From contig NZ_JAASAE010000009.1 of the NCBI RefSeq assembly GCF_012726205.1, positions 1 to 64,000 on the forward strand: a stretch of 64,000 bases of DNA. Reading direction: 5' to 3'. This document shows, piece by piece, positions 32,968 through 42,754 of the stretch. How positions within the stretch are numbered: the stretch's first letter is position 1; every line of letters begins with the position of its first letter. Origin of the DNA: Rhodococcus sp. HNM0569 (GTDB lineage Bacteria; Actinomycetota; Actinomycetes; Mycobacteriales; Mycobacteriaceae). The translations under genes and the position numbers were made by a program. The notes under the pieces were generated by a model. That model searched no databases and was not told the DNA's origin. It worked only from the letters and a program-made list of their open reading frames with translations.

Positions 32968-33907
32968 GCCGCCCGGACCCCGGCGGCCCGGACTCCGGCC
33001 GTGCGGCCTCGGGCAGGAGGATGCCCCCGAACTTTTCGGGGTTCGCGACGTCGTAGGACGCACAGACCCGCCCGTCGCGTACCGCGTAGCCCGTGATGCG
33101 CGGCGCGATCGGCGGGTGCGTGCCGTCGCCCTCGACCATGCCGCCGTAGAAACCCAGACGGCCGTTGACGAGGACGGGAGTGCGGGTCATCAGTGCCTCC
33201 ACGCCGTACATGCGGGTGAGTCCCACGAAGAAGCGCGCGAACTTCTCCGGGCCACGGATCACATTGGGTGCGGTCTTGGTGGTGCCGTTGGCGTCTCCGA
33301 TGGAGACGACGTCCGGGTCGAGCGTACGGACGATCCGGTCGAGGTCGCCCGAGGCGAGTGCCTCGACGAGACGCTGCACCGCGTCGGCGTGCTCGGCGGG
33401 CGATGCGGGCGGCGGGGTCGACGCGGCCGCTCGGCGGCCCCGCGACGCGAGTTGGCGGGCAGCGGCGGGGGACACCCCGAGCAGCGCGGCGACCTCGGAA
33501 AACGGCACCGAGAACGCATCGTGCAGTACGAACGAGACACGCTGGGCCGGCGGCATCGCATCGAGCACGACCATCGCCGCCAGGTGGGCGTCCTCGTCCC
33601 GCACGACCGACTCGAGCGGGTCGTCGCTGCGTGCGCCCCCGAGGTCGGTGACGATCGGTTCGGGCAGCCACTGCCCGATGTAGCTCTCGCGGCGCACCGC
33701 CGCCGAACGCAGGTGGTCGAGGCAGAGCCGTCCGACGACCGTGGTGAGCCACGCCCGCAGGTTGTCGATGGATTCGTCCACGCGGTCGAGCCGCAGCCAC
33801 GCCTCCTGCACGGCGTCCTCGGCGTCGGACACATTGCCCGTCAGCCGATACGCGACACCCAGCAGGTACGCGCGGTGCTCCTCGAACGTGCTCGCGTCGA
33901 CGGTCAC
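32930..33907 (-). CDS. sigJ: ECF41-family RNA polymerase sigma factor (SigJ-like)
   Basis: 325 residues from the GTG at 33907. Sigma region 2 ('AYLLGVAYRLTGNVSDAEDAVQEAWLRL'-type core; 'LRAWLTTVVGRLCLDHLRS') and region 4 ('PFSEVAALLGVSPAAARQLASRGRRA') are joined by the ECF41 linker 'WLPEP'. A SnoaL-like C-terminal domain (about 205-325) carries variants of the family's regulatory motifs: 'DANGTTK' for Asp-Gly-Gly-Gly-Lys and 'NPEKF' for Asn-Pro-Asp-Lys-Leu. This domain replaces an anti-sigma factor. The sigma factor should drive the neighbouring CMD gene; sigJ of mycobacteria belongs to the same group. Confidence 0.9.
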   Translation of the reverse strand: MTVDASTFEEHRAYLLGVAYRLTGNVSDAEDAVQEAWLRLDRVDESIDNLRAWLTTVVGRLCLDHLRSAAVRRESYIGQWLPEPIVTDLGGARSDDPLESVVRDEDAHLAAMVVLDAMPPAQRVSFVLHDAFSVPFSEVAALLGVSPAAARQLASRGRRAAASTPPPASPAEHADAVQRLVEALASGDLDRIVRTLDPDVVSIGDANGTTKTAPNVIRGPEKFARFFVGLTRMYGVEALMTRTPVLVNGRLGFYGGMVEGDGTHPPIAPRITGYAVRDGRVCASYDVANPEKFGGILLPEAARPESGPPGSGRLNPAQARRPPQH

Positions 33908-34044
33908 GAGAATCGAGTCTAGGTCCGTCGCGCGTGCGAGTGGCCGCGACGCGGTCAGGTCGGATGAGCGCGATGACAATGCGCGTCGCCGCAGGTCTAC
34001 TTTTCGACGGGCGGCGAGCGCCGCCGTCGGAACAGGAGCAACTC

Positions 34045-34257
34045 ATGTCGGATGTCCAAGGCCCCGCGTCGTACTTTCCCTCGATCGAGAAGAAGTACGG
34101 CAGGCCGATCGAGCACTGGCAGCAGATCATCCGTGCGGCAGGTCCGCGTCGGCACATGGAACTGGTCGCGATGCTGAAGAACGAGCACGGCATCGGCCAC
34201 GGACACGCGAACGCCCTTGTCGCGCACACTCTTCGCGAGGACTCCGGCGGCGCGTGA
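34045..34257 (+). CDS. DUF4287 domain protein
   Basis: 70 residues from the ATG at 34045, which has CAGGAG upstream; a longer in-frame start lies in promoter DNA. 'SYFPSIEKKYGRPIEHWQQI', 'HMELVAMLKNEHGIGHGHAN' and 'ALVAHTLRE' are the whole of the DUF4287 domain. Function unknown, often found alone or fused to DUF5655. It begins 137 bp from the divergent sigma factor gene and 12 bp before mug. Confidence 0.88.
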   Translation: MSDVQGPASYFPSIEKKYGRPIEHWQQIIRAAGPRRHMELVAMLKNEHGIGHGHANALVAHTLREDSGGA

Positions 34258-34269
34258 GATCGTGGCCGG

Positions 34270-34854
34270 ATGGGTTTCACGCGCGCCGAACTCGAGTCGT
34301 ACCGGGACACGCTCGTTCCCGATCTGATCGGACCTGGCTGCACGCTGCTCGTCGTCGGGATCAACCCGGGGCTGTGGACCGCCGCCGTCGGCGCGCATTT
34401 CGCCCGGCGGGGCAACCGGTTCTACCCCGCGCTGTACGAGGCGGGGATCGTGGACCGGCGGATCGACGCGTCGAACGGGATGTCCGACGACGATCGGGAA
34501 CTGCTCGTGTCCCGTGGAGTCGGCATCACGAACCTCGCGCCGCGCGCGACGGCTCGTGCCGACGAACTGACCGCCGACGAGTTGCGTGCGGGCCGGGCAC
34601 GACTGCACGAGACCGTCGCGCGGGTGTCGCCCCGCGTCGTCGCGGTACTCGGGATCAGCGCGTACCGCACCGCGTTCGGTGTGCCTCGCGCACGGGTCGG
34701 GAAGCAGGACAACGACATCGAGGGCGTTCAGCTGTGGGTGGTGCCGAATCCGAGCGGGCTCAACGCGCACGAGAGCGTCGCGACGCTCGCACGCTGGTAC
34801 GCGACGGCCGCTCGTGCCGCCGGGATCTCGCTTCTCGGCTCGGAGGGCGGCTGA
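34270..34854 (+). CDS. mug: G/U mismatch-specific DNA glycosylase
   Basis: 194 residues. 'LLVVGINPGLWTA' is the active-site motif with the catalytic Asn of the MUG group, and 'VPNPSGLNAH' is the intercalation loop. MUG/TDG-type enzymes excise uracil, thymine or ethenocytosine from mismatches with guanine, starting base excision repair. 12 bp separate it from DUF4287, so the two may be cotranscribed. A second uracil glycosylase of a different family is encoded at 57943. Confidence 0.93.
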   Translation: MGFTRAELESYRDTLVPDLIGPGCTLLVVGINPGLWTAAVGAHFARRGNRFYPALYEAGIVDRRIDASNGMSDDDRELLVSRGVGITNLAPRATARADELTADELRAGRARLHETVARVSPRVVAVLGISAYRTAFGVPRARVGKQDNDIEGVQLWVVPNPSGLNAHESVATLARWYATAARAAGISLLGSEGG

Positions 34855-34910
34855 GCGAGACCGTCCGAAAGTAGGAGGGCCCCCATTTCGCGTCCGGCTA
34901 GAGTAACGTC

Positions 34911-35306
34911 ATGTCCTTTTTGTACAACTTGTTCGTGGTCTGCCACATGCTCGGTCTGGCGGCCCTGGTCGGTGGCTATTTCGTGGTGCTGCGCGCCCCA
35001 CGTGTCACGGAAACGATCGTGTGGGGTGCCCGCATCCAGTTCCTGTCCGGGCTGATTCTCGTCGGCCTGGGCGAAGGTGCGCTCGACAAGGATTACGACC
35101 ACGTCAAGATCGCGGTCAAGCTGGTCGTGTCGCTCGTCGTGCTGGCGCTCGCCGAGATGACGCGAGGCAAGCAGAACCGTGCCACCGAGACTCCCGCGGA
35201 CGGTGCGCCCGCACAGGCGGCGGTCGCGGTGGTCAACCCGAACATGGTGCACGCGATCGGTGTCCTCGCGATCGTCAACGTGTTCGTCGCCGCCCTCTGG
35301 AACTGA
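34911..35306 (+). CDS. Four-helix membrane protein, function unknown
   Basis: 131 residues with four hydrophobic helices: 3-28 ('LYNLFVVCHMLGLAALVGGY'), 37-55, 66-82 and 113-130, and a polar Ala/Pro-rich loop before the last. The topology and size recall small actinobacterial DUF-type integral membrane proteins beside fumarase, but no family is recognised with confidence. The gene is followed by a strong bidirectional terminator. Confidence 0.75.
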   Translation: MSFLYNLFVVCHMLGLAALVGGYFVVLRAPRVTETIVWGARIQFLSGLILVGLGEGALDKDYDHVKIAVKLVVSLVVLALAEMTRGKQNRATETPADGAPAQAAVAVVNPNMVHAIGVLAIVNVFVAALWN

Positions 35307-35318
35307 CCGCACCCGCTC

Positions 35319-35358
35319 GTGAGCACTCTGCGAGTCCAGGGACTCGCAGAGTGCTCAC
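35319..35358. terminator. Bidirectional hairpin terminator
   Basis: GTGAGCACTCTGCGAGTC pairs perfectly over 18 bp with GACTCGCAGAGTGCTCAC around the loop CAGG. It sits between the convergent membrane protein gene and fumarase and should end both transcripts. Confidence 0.85.
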
Positions 35359-35361
35359 GGC

Positions 35362-37059
<1,698 letters not shown>

Positions 37060-37195
37060 CATCTTCTCCTGCAAGCACGCGTACGAAGGTCGGTTTCAGG
37101 TTAAACTGGCCGGTTTTCCCGCCCCTCGCAGGGTCGGCACGCAGGTGTGGCGTGCTTCTCGAGCAGAACCGGCACGGGTCCGTAAACTGGACGGG

Positions 37196-37975
37196 ATGCA
37201 GCCGACACCCGCGACAGCCGACGGACCCGCCACCGAGACGCCGGGGAGCCTCGGCACCGAGAAGCAGTGGAGTCGGACGACCGCCTACATCGACATCGCC
37301 GTCGTGGTGGCCGTGCTGGTCGGCACCAATCTGATCGCCCACTTCACGACGACATGGGCGAGTATCGCGACGGTGCCCGTCGCCGCGGCGGTCCTCCTGG
37401 TGCTCACCCGCAGGCGCGGTCTGGGCTGGCACGAACTCGGACTGTCGCCGCGTCACCTCAAAAAGGGCACGCTGTACGCGCTCGCGGCCGTCGCCGCCGT
37501 CGTGACCGTCATCGCGATCGGTGCGGCGATCCCCGCGACCCGCCCGTTCTTCATGGCCGACCGCTACGCCACGATCTCGGGCGCACTCGTCGCGTCGATG
37601 GTCGTCATCCCGTTGCAGACCGTCATTCCGGAGGAACTCGCGTTCCGCGGCGCACTGCACGGCACGCTCGAACGCGCGTACGGCGCGCGCGGGGTGTTCG
37701 CGGCCGGGTCGCTGCTGTTCGGCCTGTGGCACGTCGCGTCGTCGCTCGGGCTCACCGCGGGCAATGCCGGACTGTCGGAGATCCTCGGTGGTGGGGTGCT
37801 CGGCCAGGCCCTCGGCGTCGCGGGCGCCGTGGTCGCCACCGGCCTCGCCGGTCTCGTGTTCACGTGGCTGCGCAGGCGCAGCGGCAGCCTGATCGCCCCG
37901 ATCGCACTGCACTGGTCGCTCAACGGTCTCGGTGCTCTCGCCGCGGCCCTCGTCTGGCACGTCACGCTGGGCTGA
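37196..37975 (+). CDS. CPBP family intramembrane metalloprotease
   Basis: 259 residues, six to eight helices. The CPBP (CAAX protease / bacteriocin-processing) motifs are 'PEELAFRGALHG' with the paired glutamates, 'FGLWHVASSL' with the catalytic His and 'HWSLNG' near the C-terminus. Members cleave prenylated or other membrane substrates; bacterial targets are mostly unknown. A TAAACT box at 37183-37188 lies seven bases before the ATG, suggesting a leaderless transcript, though GGACGGG could also act as a weak ribosome site. Convergent with the wHTH gene, which ends 9 bp beyond it. Confidence 0.9.
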   Translation: MQPTPATADGPATETPGSLGTEKQWSRTTAYIDIAVVVAVLVGTNLIAHFTTTWASIATVPVAAAVLLVLTRRRGLGWHELGLSPRHLKKGTLYALAAVAAVVTVIAIGAAIPATRPFFMADRYATISGALVASMVVIPLQTVIPEELAFRGALHGTLERAYGARGVFAAGSLLFGLWHVASSLGLTAGNAGLSEILGGGVLGQALGVAGAVVATGLAGLVFTWLRRRSGSLIAPIALHWSLNGLGALAAALVWHVTLG

Positions 37976-37984
37976 CACCTGCCG

Positions 37985-39151
37985 TCACAGGCCGCGGACC
38001 TCCGCCGCGGCGAGACCGCGGAACCCGGCGAGCCGCTGAGCCTGCTCGGTCACGCCGTCGCGGGCCGCACCGCGCAGCGTCGTCCACGGCGTCACCTCGA
38101 CGGTCAGCGTGCGCCCGGCCTTCCGTGGGCGCCACACACCCACGATCTCGCCGTCCACGGTGATCGCGCCCGGCCGTCCGAGCGTCGGCCACAGCTGCTT
38201 GGCATGCGCCGCATCCGGGACGAGGAGTCCCCGATCGCGCAGCTGCAGATACGGATCGAACGGGCCGAGCAGGTGCACCGAATTGTTCGTCTCCGGCGAG
38301 TCGAGGAGCAACGGTATGTCGTCGGCGAGCATCCAGCGCCGCTCACCGTCGACGGTGACCGACTGGGCATCGGCGGGCCAGTGCGCCTTGACGTCGCGCA
38401 CGGGCGCGTCGAGATACGCGGCGACCGTCTTCGGGTCGCTCGGACCGTAGAAGTGCAGATACCCACGGATGACGTCGAACCGTGGGTCGCGCACCCCGGA
38501 CGCGAACGGCTCGATATCCCAGCCGGCGATGCGTTCGAGTACCGGGGGAGAAGTGCCGGGTCGTAGTGCGAGTCCCGCGTGCAGCGCGGCGAGGCGGAAC
38601 GGCTGCTCGTACACGTGCACGGCATCGCACGGACGGCAGAATCGTAGATACGGCTCCGGCAGCCGTGCGGTGAGCTGCGCCGACACCTCGCCCTTCACTG
38701 TCGGGGTGCGCACGATGTCGCGCATCTCGCGCGCCACGACGCGCAGGGCGTCGAGCGCGGTGATACCCGCCGCCTTCAGGGGGCGGTTCGCGTCGAAGAT
38801 GCGTTTGGCCGCGTCGGCGTCCGAAAAAGGCGCCGTGGCCACCGCGACGGCTGGTAGATCGCGGCGGCGGTAGTAGTGCGGTGCGCCGCGCAGCGTCCAC
38901 ACGAGGGCGAGGCCGTCGTCGCTTTCCGTACCGCCCCCTTCCTCGTCGTCGGTCTGCACGGAGGGGGTCACCGCGTAGCCGCGCTGACACAGGGCCCAGC
39001 GCGCACCGTCCGGACCGGTGTTCTGAATGCCCAGGTCGAGCAGGGCGCACCCAGCCGGTGCGTGCTGCTCCGCGGTTGTCGGCGGCTCCCGGTCGAGTTC
39101 GTGGGCGCGTACGCGCCAGCGCACGACCTGTTTCCGCGTCGTCGAGGTCAC
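37985..39151 (-). CDS. Winged-helix DNA-binding protein, AlkZ/YcaQ-like
   Basis: 388 residues from the GTG at 39151; the frame continues upstream but is antisense to the lipoprotein gene. 'RVRAHELDRE', 'IQNTGPDGARWAL', 'LVWTLRGAPHYYRRRDL', 'RPCDAVHVYEQPFRLAALHA' and 'HLLGPFDPYLQLRDR' fit the HTH_42 winged-helix family (PF06224). Its studied members AlkZ and YcaQ are glycosylases that remove crosslinked or azinomycin-type lesions; the catalytic Gln-x-(Gln/Asp) motif is represented by 'IQNTG'. A DNA repair role is inferred. Confidence 0.8.
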   Translation of the reverse strand: MTSTTRKQVVRWRVRAHELDREPPTTAEQHAPAGCALLDLGIQNTGPDGARWALCQRGYAVTPSVQTDDEEGGGTESDDGLALVWTLRGAPHYYRRRDLPAVAVATAPFSDADAAKRIFDANRPLKAAGITALDALRVVAREMRDIVRTPTVKGEVSAQLTARLPEPYLRFCRPCDAVHVYEQPFRLAALHAGLALRPGTSPPVLERIAGWDIEPFASGVRDPRFDVIRGYLHFYGPSDPKTVAAYLDAPVRDVKAHWPADAQSVTVDGERRWMLADDIPLLLDSPETNNSVHLLGPFDPYLQLRDRGLLVPDAAHAKQLWPTLGRPGAITVDGEIVGVWRPRKAGRTLTVEVTPWTTLRGAARDGVTEQAQRLAGFRGLAAAEVRGL

Positions 39152-39275
39152 GTACCGGAGTATCGCGCCTCCGCGTCGATTCTGCGCGCCGGTCGGCCCC
39201 ACACACCGCGCTTCACGCTCTATCGTCCGAACACAGGACCACGTGCAGTGCTCGACCGGACGAAAGGGGCCTTCC

Positions 39276-39809
39276 ATGACCCGCAGGACAACCCTTCGCA
39301 AGACCGCCGTCGCGAGTGTCGCGGCGGTGTCCATCGCTCTCGCAGGTGCCGCGTGCTCGGACGATTCGGGCAACGACTCCGGCAACGGCGGCGAGGCCAC
39401 CAGCCAGGAACAGAACCACGACGAACATTCCACCGAAGGCGCGAAGAGCAGCATCGAGTCCGCGACCGACTCGGCTGGCGACTCGGTGCGCGACGGCGTC
39501 AACTCGGTGATCGAGAAGACACCCGTCACCTTCGACGCGGGCAGCGCCGAACTCGGCACGATGCAGGACGTGACGCTCACGGCGGTCGCGACGGCCTTGA
39601 AGACCGGCGACGACAAGGTCGAGATCAAGACGTACGCGAGCGGCGACGACGCGGACGCACTCGCCCAGGCGCGGGGTGACGCGGTCAAGGGCAAGCTCGT
39701 CGACGAGGGTGTTGCCGAGGATCGCCTCACGGTCACCGCGCAGGGCGACCCCGATTCGCCGGACGTCGACGTCGACAAGGTCGAATTCGTCGTCGGCGGC
39801 GAAGGCTGA
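39276..39809 (+). CDS. OmpA-like domain lipoprotein
   Basis: 177 residues. A signal peptide ends near 'ALAGAAC' (Cys27; the -3 residue is Gly rather than Leu, so lipidation is likely but not certain). A Ser/Asp/Gly-rich, His-containing linker covers 28-75. The C-terminal domain has the beginning of an OmpA-like fold: 'TPVTFDAGSAELG', 'VEIKTYASGDDADALAQARG', 'VKGKLVDEGVAEDRLTVTAQ'. It lacks the usual Arg-Arg peptidoglycan-binding end. It may link the membrane to the wall. Divergent from the wHTH gene. Confidence 0.78.
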   Translation: MTRRTTLRKTAVASVAAVSIALAGAACSDDSGNDSGNGGEATSQEQNHDEHSTEGAKSSIESATDSAGDSVRDGVNSVIEKTPVTFDAGSAELGTMQDVTLTAVATALKTGDDKVEIKTYASGDDADALAQARGDAVKGKLVDEGVAEDRLTVTAQGDPDSPDVDVDKVEFVVGGEG

Positions 39810-39876
39810 CCCGCCCGCCGGCCCCGGGCGGGACCAGCCGTCACCGCCCGCGGGCTGCTGCGGCATGCTTGTCGGC

Positions 39877-40788
39877 ATGACCGCCACCGTTCCTCAGTAC
39901 GTCGACCTGCTCTGGCCAGCGCTGCAGACGGCGATCGCATTGGGCGGATCGGCGTCCAACGACGAACTCGACAGCGCCGTCATCGAGCGCGAGGCATTGT
40001 CGTCCGAGGTGCAGGCCGTGCTGCACGGCGACGGCCCGAGCACCGAGATCGAGTACCGGCTCGCGTGGGCGCGCACCTATCTCAAAGGCATGGGTCTGCT
40101 GACGAACAGTCGCCGCGGCGTCTGGAGTGTCACCGAGAAGGGCCGCGAGGTCACCGAAAAGGACATCCGGCCGCTGCACGCCGAATTCTCGGCGGAGAAT
40201 CGCAAGAAGAATGCGGCGCGCAAGTCGGCGCGTGCCGCGTCGCGTCGTGCGGCGTCGGCCGAGGACACGCCCGTCGAGGAGCCCGACGCCGCGATCGCGG
40301 AAGCCGAGAACGACGTCGACTGGAAGGACCGGCTGCTCGAGACGGTCCTGAAGATGTCGCCCGACGCATTCGAGCGGCTGATCCAGAGGTTGCTGCGCGA
40401 GGCGGGCTTCTCGAGTGCGTCGGTCACCGGCCGGAATGCCGACGGCGATGTCGAAGGCTTGGGGCTGTATCAGGTGTCGCTGCTGAGTTTTCCGGTGTTC
40501 TTCCAGTGTCGCCGCTACAGCGGCAGCGTCGAGGCCCGCGCGGTCCGCGATTTCCGCGGTGCGATGTCCGGGCGCGGCGAGAAGGGCCTGCTCATCACCA
40601 CCGGCACGTTCACCGGCGACGCGCGGGCCGAGGCGAAGCGCGACGGCGCGCCGCCGATCGATCTCATCGACGGCGATCGGCTCTGCGAGCTGTTCAAGGA
40701 ACACTCACTGGGCGTCACCACCCGCACCCGCGTCGTCGAGGACGTGGAGATCGAAACCGAGTACTTCACCTCGCTCGAACCGAAGTAG
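39877..40788 (+). CDS. mrr: Mrr-type restriction endonuclease-like protein
   Basis: 303 residues. An N-terminal winged-helix Mrr_N domain (about 1-95: 'DELDSAVIEREAL', 'YLKGMGLLTNSRRGVWSVTEKG') is joined by a charged linker to an Mrr catalytic domain from about 155 ('MSPDAFERLIQRLLREAGF'). Acidic residues Asp189/Asp191/Glu193 are present, but the Gln-x-Lys motif reads Gln210-Cys-Arg212, so the catalytic Lys is replaced by Arg. Mrr enzymes cut methylated DNA (type IV restriction). It may be inactive or altered. No methylase is nearby, as expected for type IV. Confidence 0.85.
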   Translation: MTATVPQYVDLLWPALQTAIALGGSASNDELDSAVIEREALSSEVQAVLHGDGPSTEIEYRLAWARTYLKGMGLLTNSRRGVWSVTEKGREVTEKDIRPLHAEFSAENRKKNAARKSARAASRRAASAEDTPVEEPDAAIAEAENDVDWKDRLLETVLKMSPDAFERLIQRLLREAGFSSASVTGRNADGDVEGLGLYQVSLLSFPVFFQCRRYSGSVEARAVRDFRGAMSGRGEKGLLITTGTFTGDARAEAKRDGAPPIDLIDGDRLCELFKEHSLGVTTRTRVVEDVEIETEYFTSLEPK

Positions 40789-40851
40789 CGGCGCACACCG
40801 GGTTGCCGAAGTGGCCCACGAGGTGCGTGTGGCTGTGGTGCAATTCGATTC

Positions 40852-41565
40852 GTGCCTGTTTCACGACGCAACCTGTTCCGATACGCCGCAGCCGGTACCG
40901 CCCTCGCGGGCCTCGGCGCCGTCGGGGTACGCACGCCGCTCGCGGGCGCGCGGAGCCTCGGCACCCTGATCGACTACTCCGGCGGTGTGCCGTCGGCGTC
41001 CGCGATCGCCGAGGCCGGCTACGCGGGCGTCATCCGGTACGTGTCCGACCGCCGTCCGGGCGCCGAGTGGATGACCGGCAAGCCGATGCGCGCCGACGAA
41101 GCCGACGAACTCCGCGAGGCCGGGCTCGCCATCGTGTCGTGCTACCAGTACGGCAAGGGCGAGACCGCCGATTGGCGCGGCGGCTACCAGGCCGGGGTCG
41201 ACCACGCGCAGCGTGGCCTGGAGCTGCACCGCGCAGCCGGCGGCCCGGACGACGTGCCGATCTACGCGTCGATCGACGACAATCCGAGCCCGATCGACTT
41301 CGCGACGATGATCGCTCCGTACCTACAGGGCTGGCACAGCGTGCTCGGCAAGGCGAACACCGGGGTCTACGCGAACTCCGTGACGATCGACCTCGCGCTC
41401 GTCGCGGGCCTCGGCTCGTGGTACTGGCAGCACGACTGGGGAACCCCGGAAGGCTACGTGCATCCCGCCGCGCATCTGCACCAGTTCGAGATCGACGAAC
41501 GCAGCGTCGACGGCGTGGGCATCGACCGCAACTCGATCCTGAAATCCGCATACGGGCAGTGGTGA
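40852..41565 (+). CDS. DUF1906 glycoside-hydrolase-like secreted protein
   Basis: 237 residues, GTG start. A twin-arginine signal ('SRRNLFRYAAAG', cleavage near residue 32) precedes a TIM-barrel domain of the DUF1906 / Rv2525c-like kind: 'GTLIDYSGGVPSASAIAEAG', 'IRYVSDRRPGAEWMTGKP', 'SCYQYGKGETADW', 'IYASIDDNPSP', 'TGVYANSVTID' and 'WYWQHDWG'. Rv2525c is a Tat-exported glycoside-hydrolase-like protein that affects beta-lactam susceptibility in mycobacteria. The Asp-Asp in 'SIDDN' corresponds to the acidic pair in that fold. A cell-wall role is inferred. Confidence 0.85.
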   Translation: MPVSRRNLFRYAAAGTALAGLGAVGVRTPLAGARSLGTLIDYSGGVPSASAIAEAGYAGVIRYVSDRRPGAEWMTGKPMRADEADELREAGLAIVSCYQYGKGETADWRGGYQAGVDHAQRGLELHRAAGGPDDVPIYASIDDNPSPIDFATMIAPYLQGWHSVLGKANTGVYANSVTIDLALVAGLGSWYWQHDWGTPEGYVHPAAHLHQFEIDERSVDGVGIDRNSILKSAYGQW

Positions 41566-41594
41566 ACTGCCTGACGGCAGTGTCGACGTGACGA

Positions 41595-41918
41595 TCACGT
41601 CTGAGGCGACTCCTCGTCGTCCGACACCACGACGAGGCGGGGGCGCGTCGCAGGTGTGGCGCCGTCGCCCTTGAACGCCATGAACGATCGGCGCGACAGC
41701 GCGGAGAACGCGGAGCCGACGCTCGCGAACGACCCCGTGCTCAGCGCCGACGCGAACGACGTCATCGATCCGAAGGACAGGATCGACCCGAAGCTGCCGA
41801 TCGACAGGATCGAGTACGCGGACCCGATCGACAGAATCGAGCCGACCGATCCGATCGACAGGATCGAGTGCGGGGACCGGGCGCGGTGGCGGAGTGCATT
41901 GTCGGATAGTCGAGGCAT
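41595..41918 (-). CDS. Nonapeptide-repeat (SILSIGS-type) protein
   Basis: 107 residues. From residue 18 to 80 it is made of seven nine-residue units whose consensus is Ser-Ile-Leu-Ser-Ile-Gly-Ser-x-x; the first three are nearly perfect and the later ones drift to 'SFASVGSAF' and 'SALSRRSFM'. The alternation of Ser and hydrophobic residues would suit a beta-solenoid or membrane-inserting amyloid-like stack. Similar repeats occur in hypothetical proteins of Nocardiaceae as far as I recall. No ribosome binding site is seen for the ATG at 41918. The C-terminus is charged. Function unknown. Confidence 0.6.
   Translation of the reverse strand: MPRLSDNALRHRARSPHSILSIGSVGSILSIGSAYSILSIGSFGSILSFGSMTSFASALSTGSFASVGSAFSALSRRSFMAFKGDGATPATRPRLVVVSDDEESPQT
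41679..41867 (-). repeat. 27-bp tandem repeats within the SILSIGS gene
   Basis: Seven 27-bp units in frame. The upstream units share TCGAT(C/T)CTGTCGATCGG and the later ones have diverged. The repeat is readable on both strands, which also makes an antisense frame with Asp-Arg-Ile-Glu repeats. Confidence 0.75.
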
Positions 41919-41954
41919 GCGCGCGGATACCACGCACGCACTCCGGATAAACGA

Positions 41955-41990
41955 ACGGAGCGGGTCACCTGTCGAGGTGACCCGCTCCGT
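41955..41990 (-). terminator. Hairpin terminator after the secreted-protein gene
   Basis: ACGGAGCGGGTCACCT pairs perfectly over 16 bp with AGGTGACCCGCTCCGT around GTCG. It starts 15 bp past the stop codon of the minus-strand gene at 42005, and a T-containing stretch follows on that strand. Confidence 0.82.
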
Positions 41991-42004
41991 TGTGTGTCGA
42001 ACTG

Positions 42005-42754
42005 TCAGGCGACGTGGAACATGCCGACGACCGGGAGGAACGAGCACGTGATGGGTGCTTCGCCCTCGGGCTGCGTCGTGATCTCGCCGGAGATGACCGC
42101 GAGCACGCGGCCCGAACCCGTGTGGCCGATGCCCGAGAGGGTGGCCGGGCCGTCGGGATTGATGCGCGCCTGGTTGGTGAGCGGCACATTGCCCCGCTGC
42201 TGCGTGTCGATGTTGATCCAGTCGACCGACAGGCCCTGCTGGTCGGTGGCGGGCGCGGTGCCGAGTGCGGTGAACACGAAACCGGCTTCGCCCGCGGCCG
42301 GACCCGGAGGAGGCAGGTGCGCCGGGCCGGGAACCGCGAGCGCGGTGCCGATCGCGTCGGAGTCCGGGCCGATGCAGCCCGCGCCGAGCGTGGGGTAGAG
42401 GAACTGCGCGATGACCGGGCCGTTCTGCGGGATGTCGGGGCCACCGCCGCCGCTCCCGTCGAGGAAGGTGATGACCCGCTCGAGCGTCGACTTGATCTCG
42501 GGCGGAATGCCCGGCGTGTCGAGGAGCGTGCGGACCTGGTCGAGAAGCGCCGTCTGACCGTCGGCGACGTCGGTGGGGCCCGCTGCTGCGCCGATGATCG
42601 CCGGCGCGAGCGACGCGAGTGCGTCGATCGGGACACCTTCGGGCACCGGGGGCGGGGTGGGCTGTGCGAATGCCTGTGCCGGCACCGCGAACGTGGCTGC
42701 CGCCGCTATCGCGAGGGCGGTGACGCCCCGGCGCATTCCTCGGGTTCGTAGCAC
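42005..42754 (-). CDS. Secreted protein, function unknown
   Basis: 249 residues from a GTG at 42754 with AAGGATGGGAAG upstream. A signal peptide ('MRRGVTALAIAAAATF', cleavage near 'AFA|QP') precedes a Pro-rich start, a helical segment ('DGQTALLDQVRTLLD', 'PPEIKSTLERVITFLDG') and a beta-rich domain with two Cys ('LGAGCIGPDSDA', 'APITCSFLPVVGMFHVA') that may form a disulphide. Similar secreted proteins are common in Rhodococcus and Gordonia. It has its own terminator and is divergent from the mannosyltransferase gene. Confidence 0.78.
   Translation of the reverse strand: MLRTRGMRRGVTALAIAAAATFAVPAQAFAQPTPPPVPEGVPIDALASLAPAIIGAAAGPTDVADGQTALLDQVRTLLDTPGIPPEIKSTLERVITFLDGSGGGGPDIPQNGPVIAQFLYPTLGAGCIGPDSDAIGTALAVPGPAHLPPPGPAAGEAGFVFTALGTAPATDQQGLSVDWINIDTQQRGNVPLTNQARINPDGPATLSGIGHTGSGRVLAVISGEITTQPEGEAPITCSFLPVVGMFHVA

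Noticed and set aside
41656-42051. Plus-strand frame with Asp-Pro-Ile-Asp-Arg-Ile-Glu repeats
   Set aside because: It is the antisense reading of the 27-bp repeats and runs through a strong terminator hairpin; the minus-strand product fits a known repeat type. The choice is not beyond doubt.
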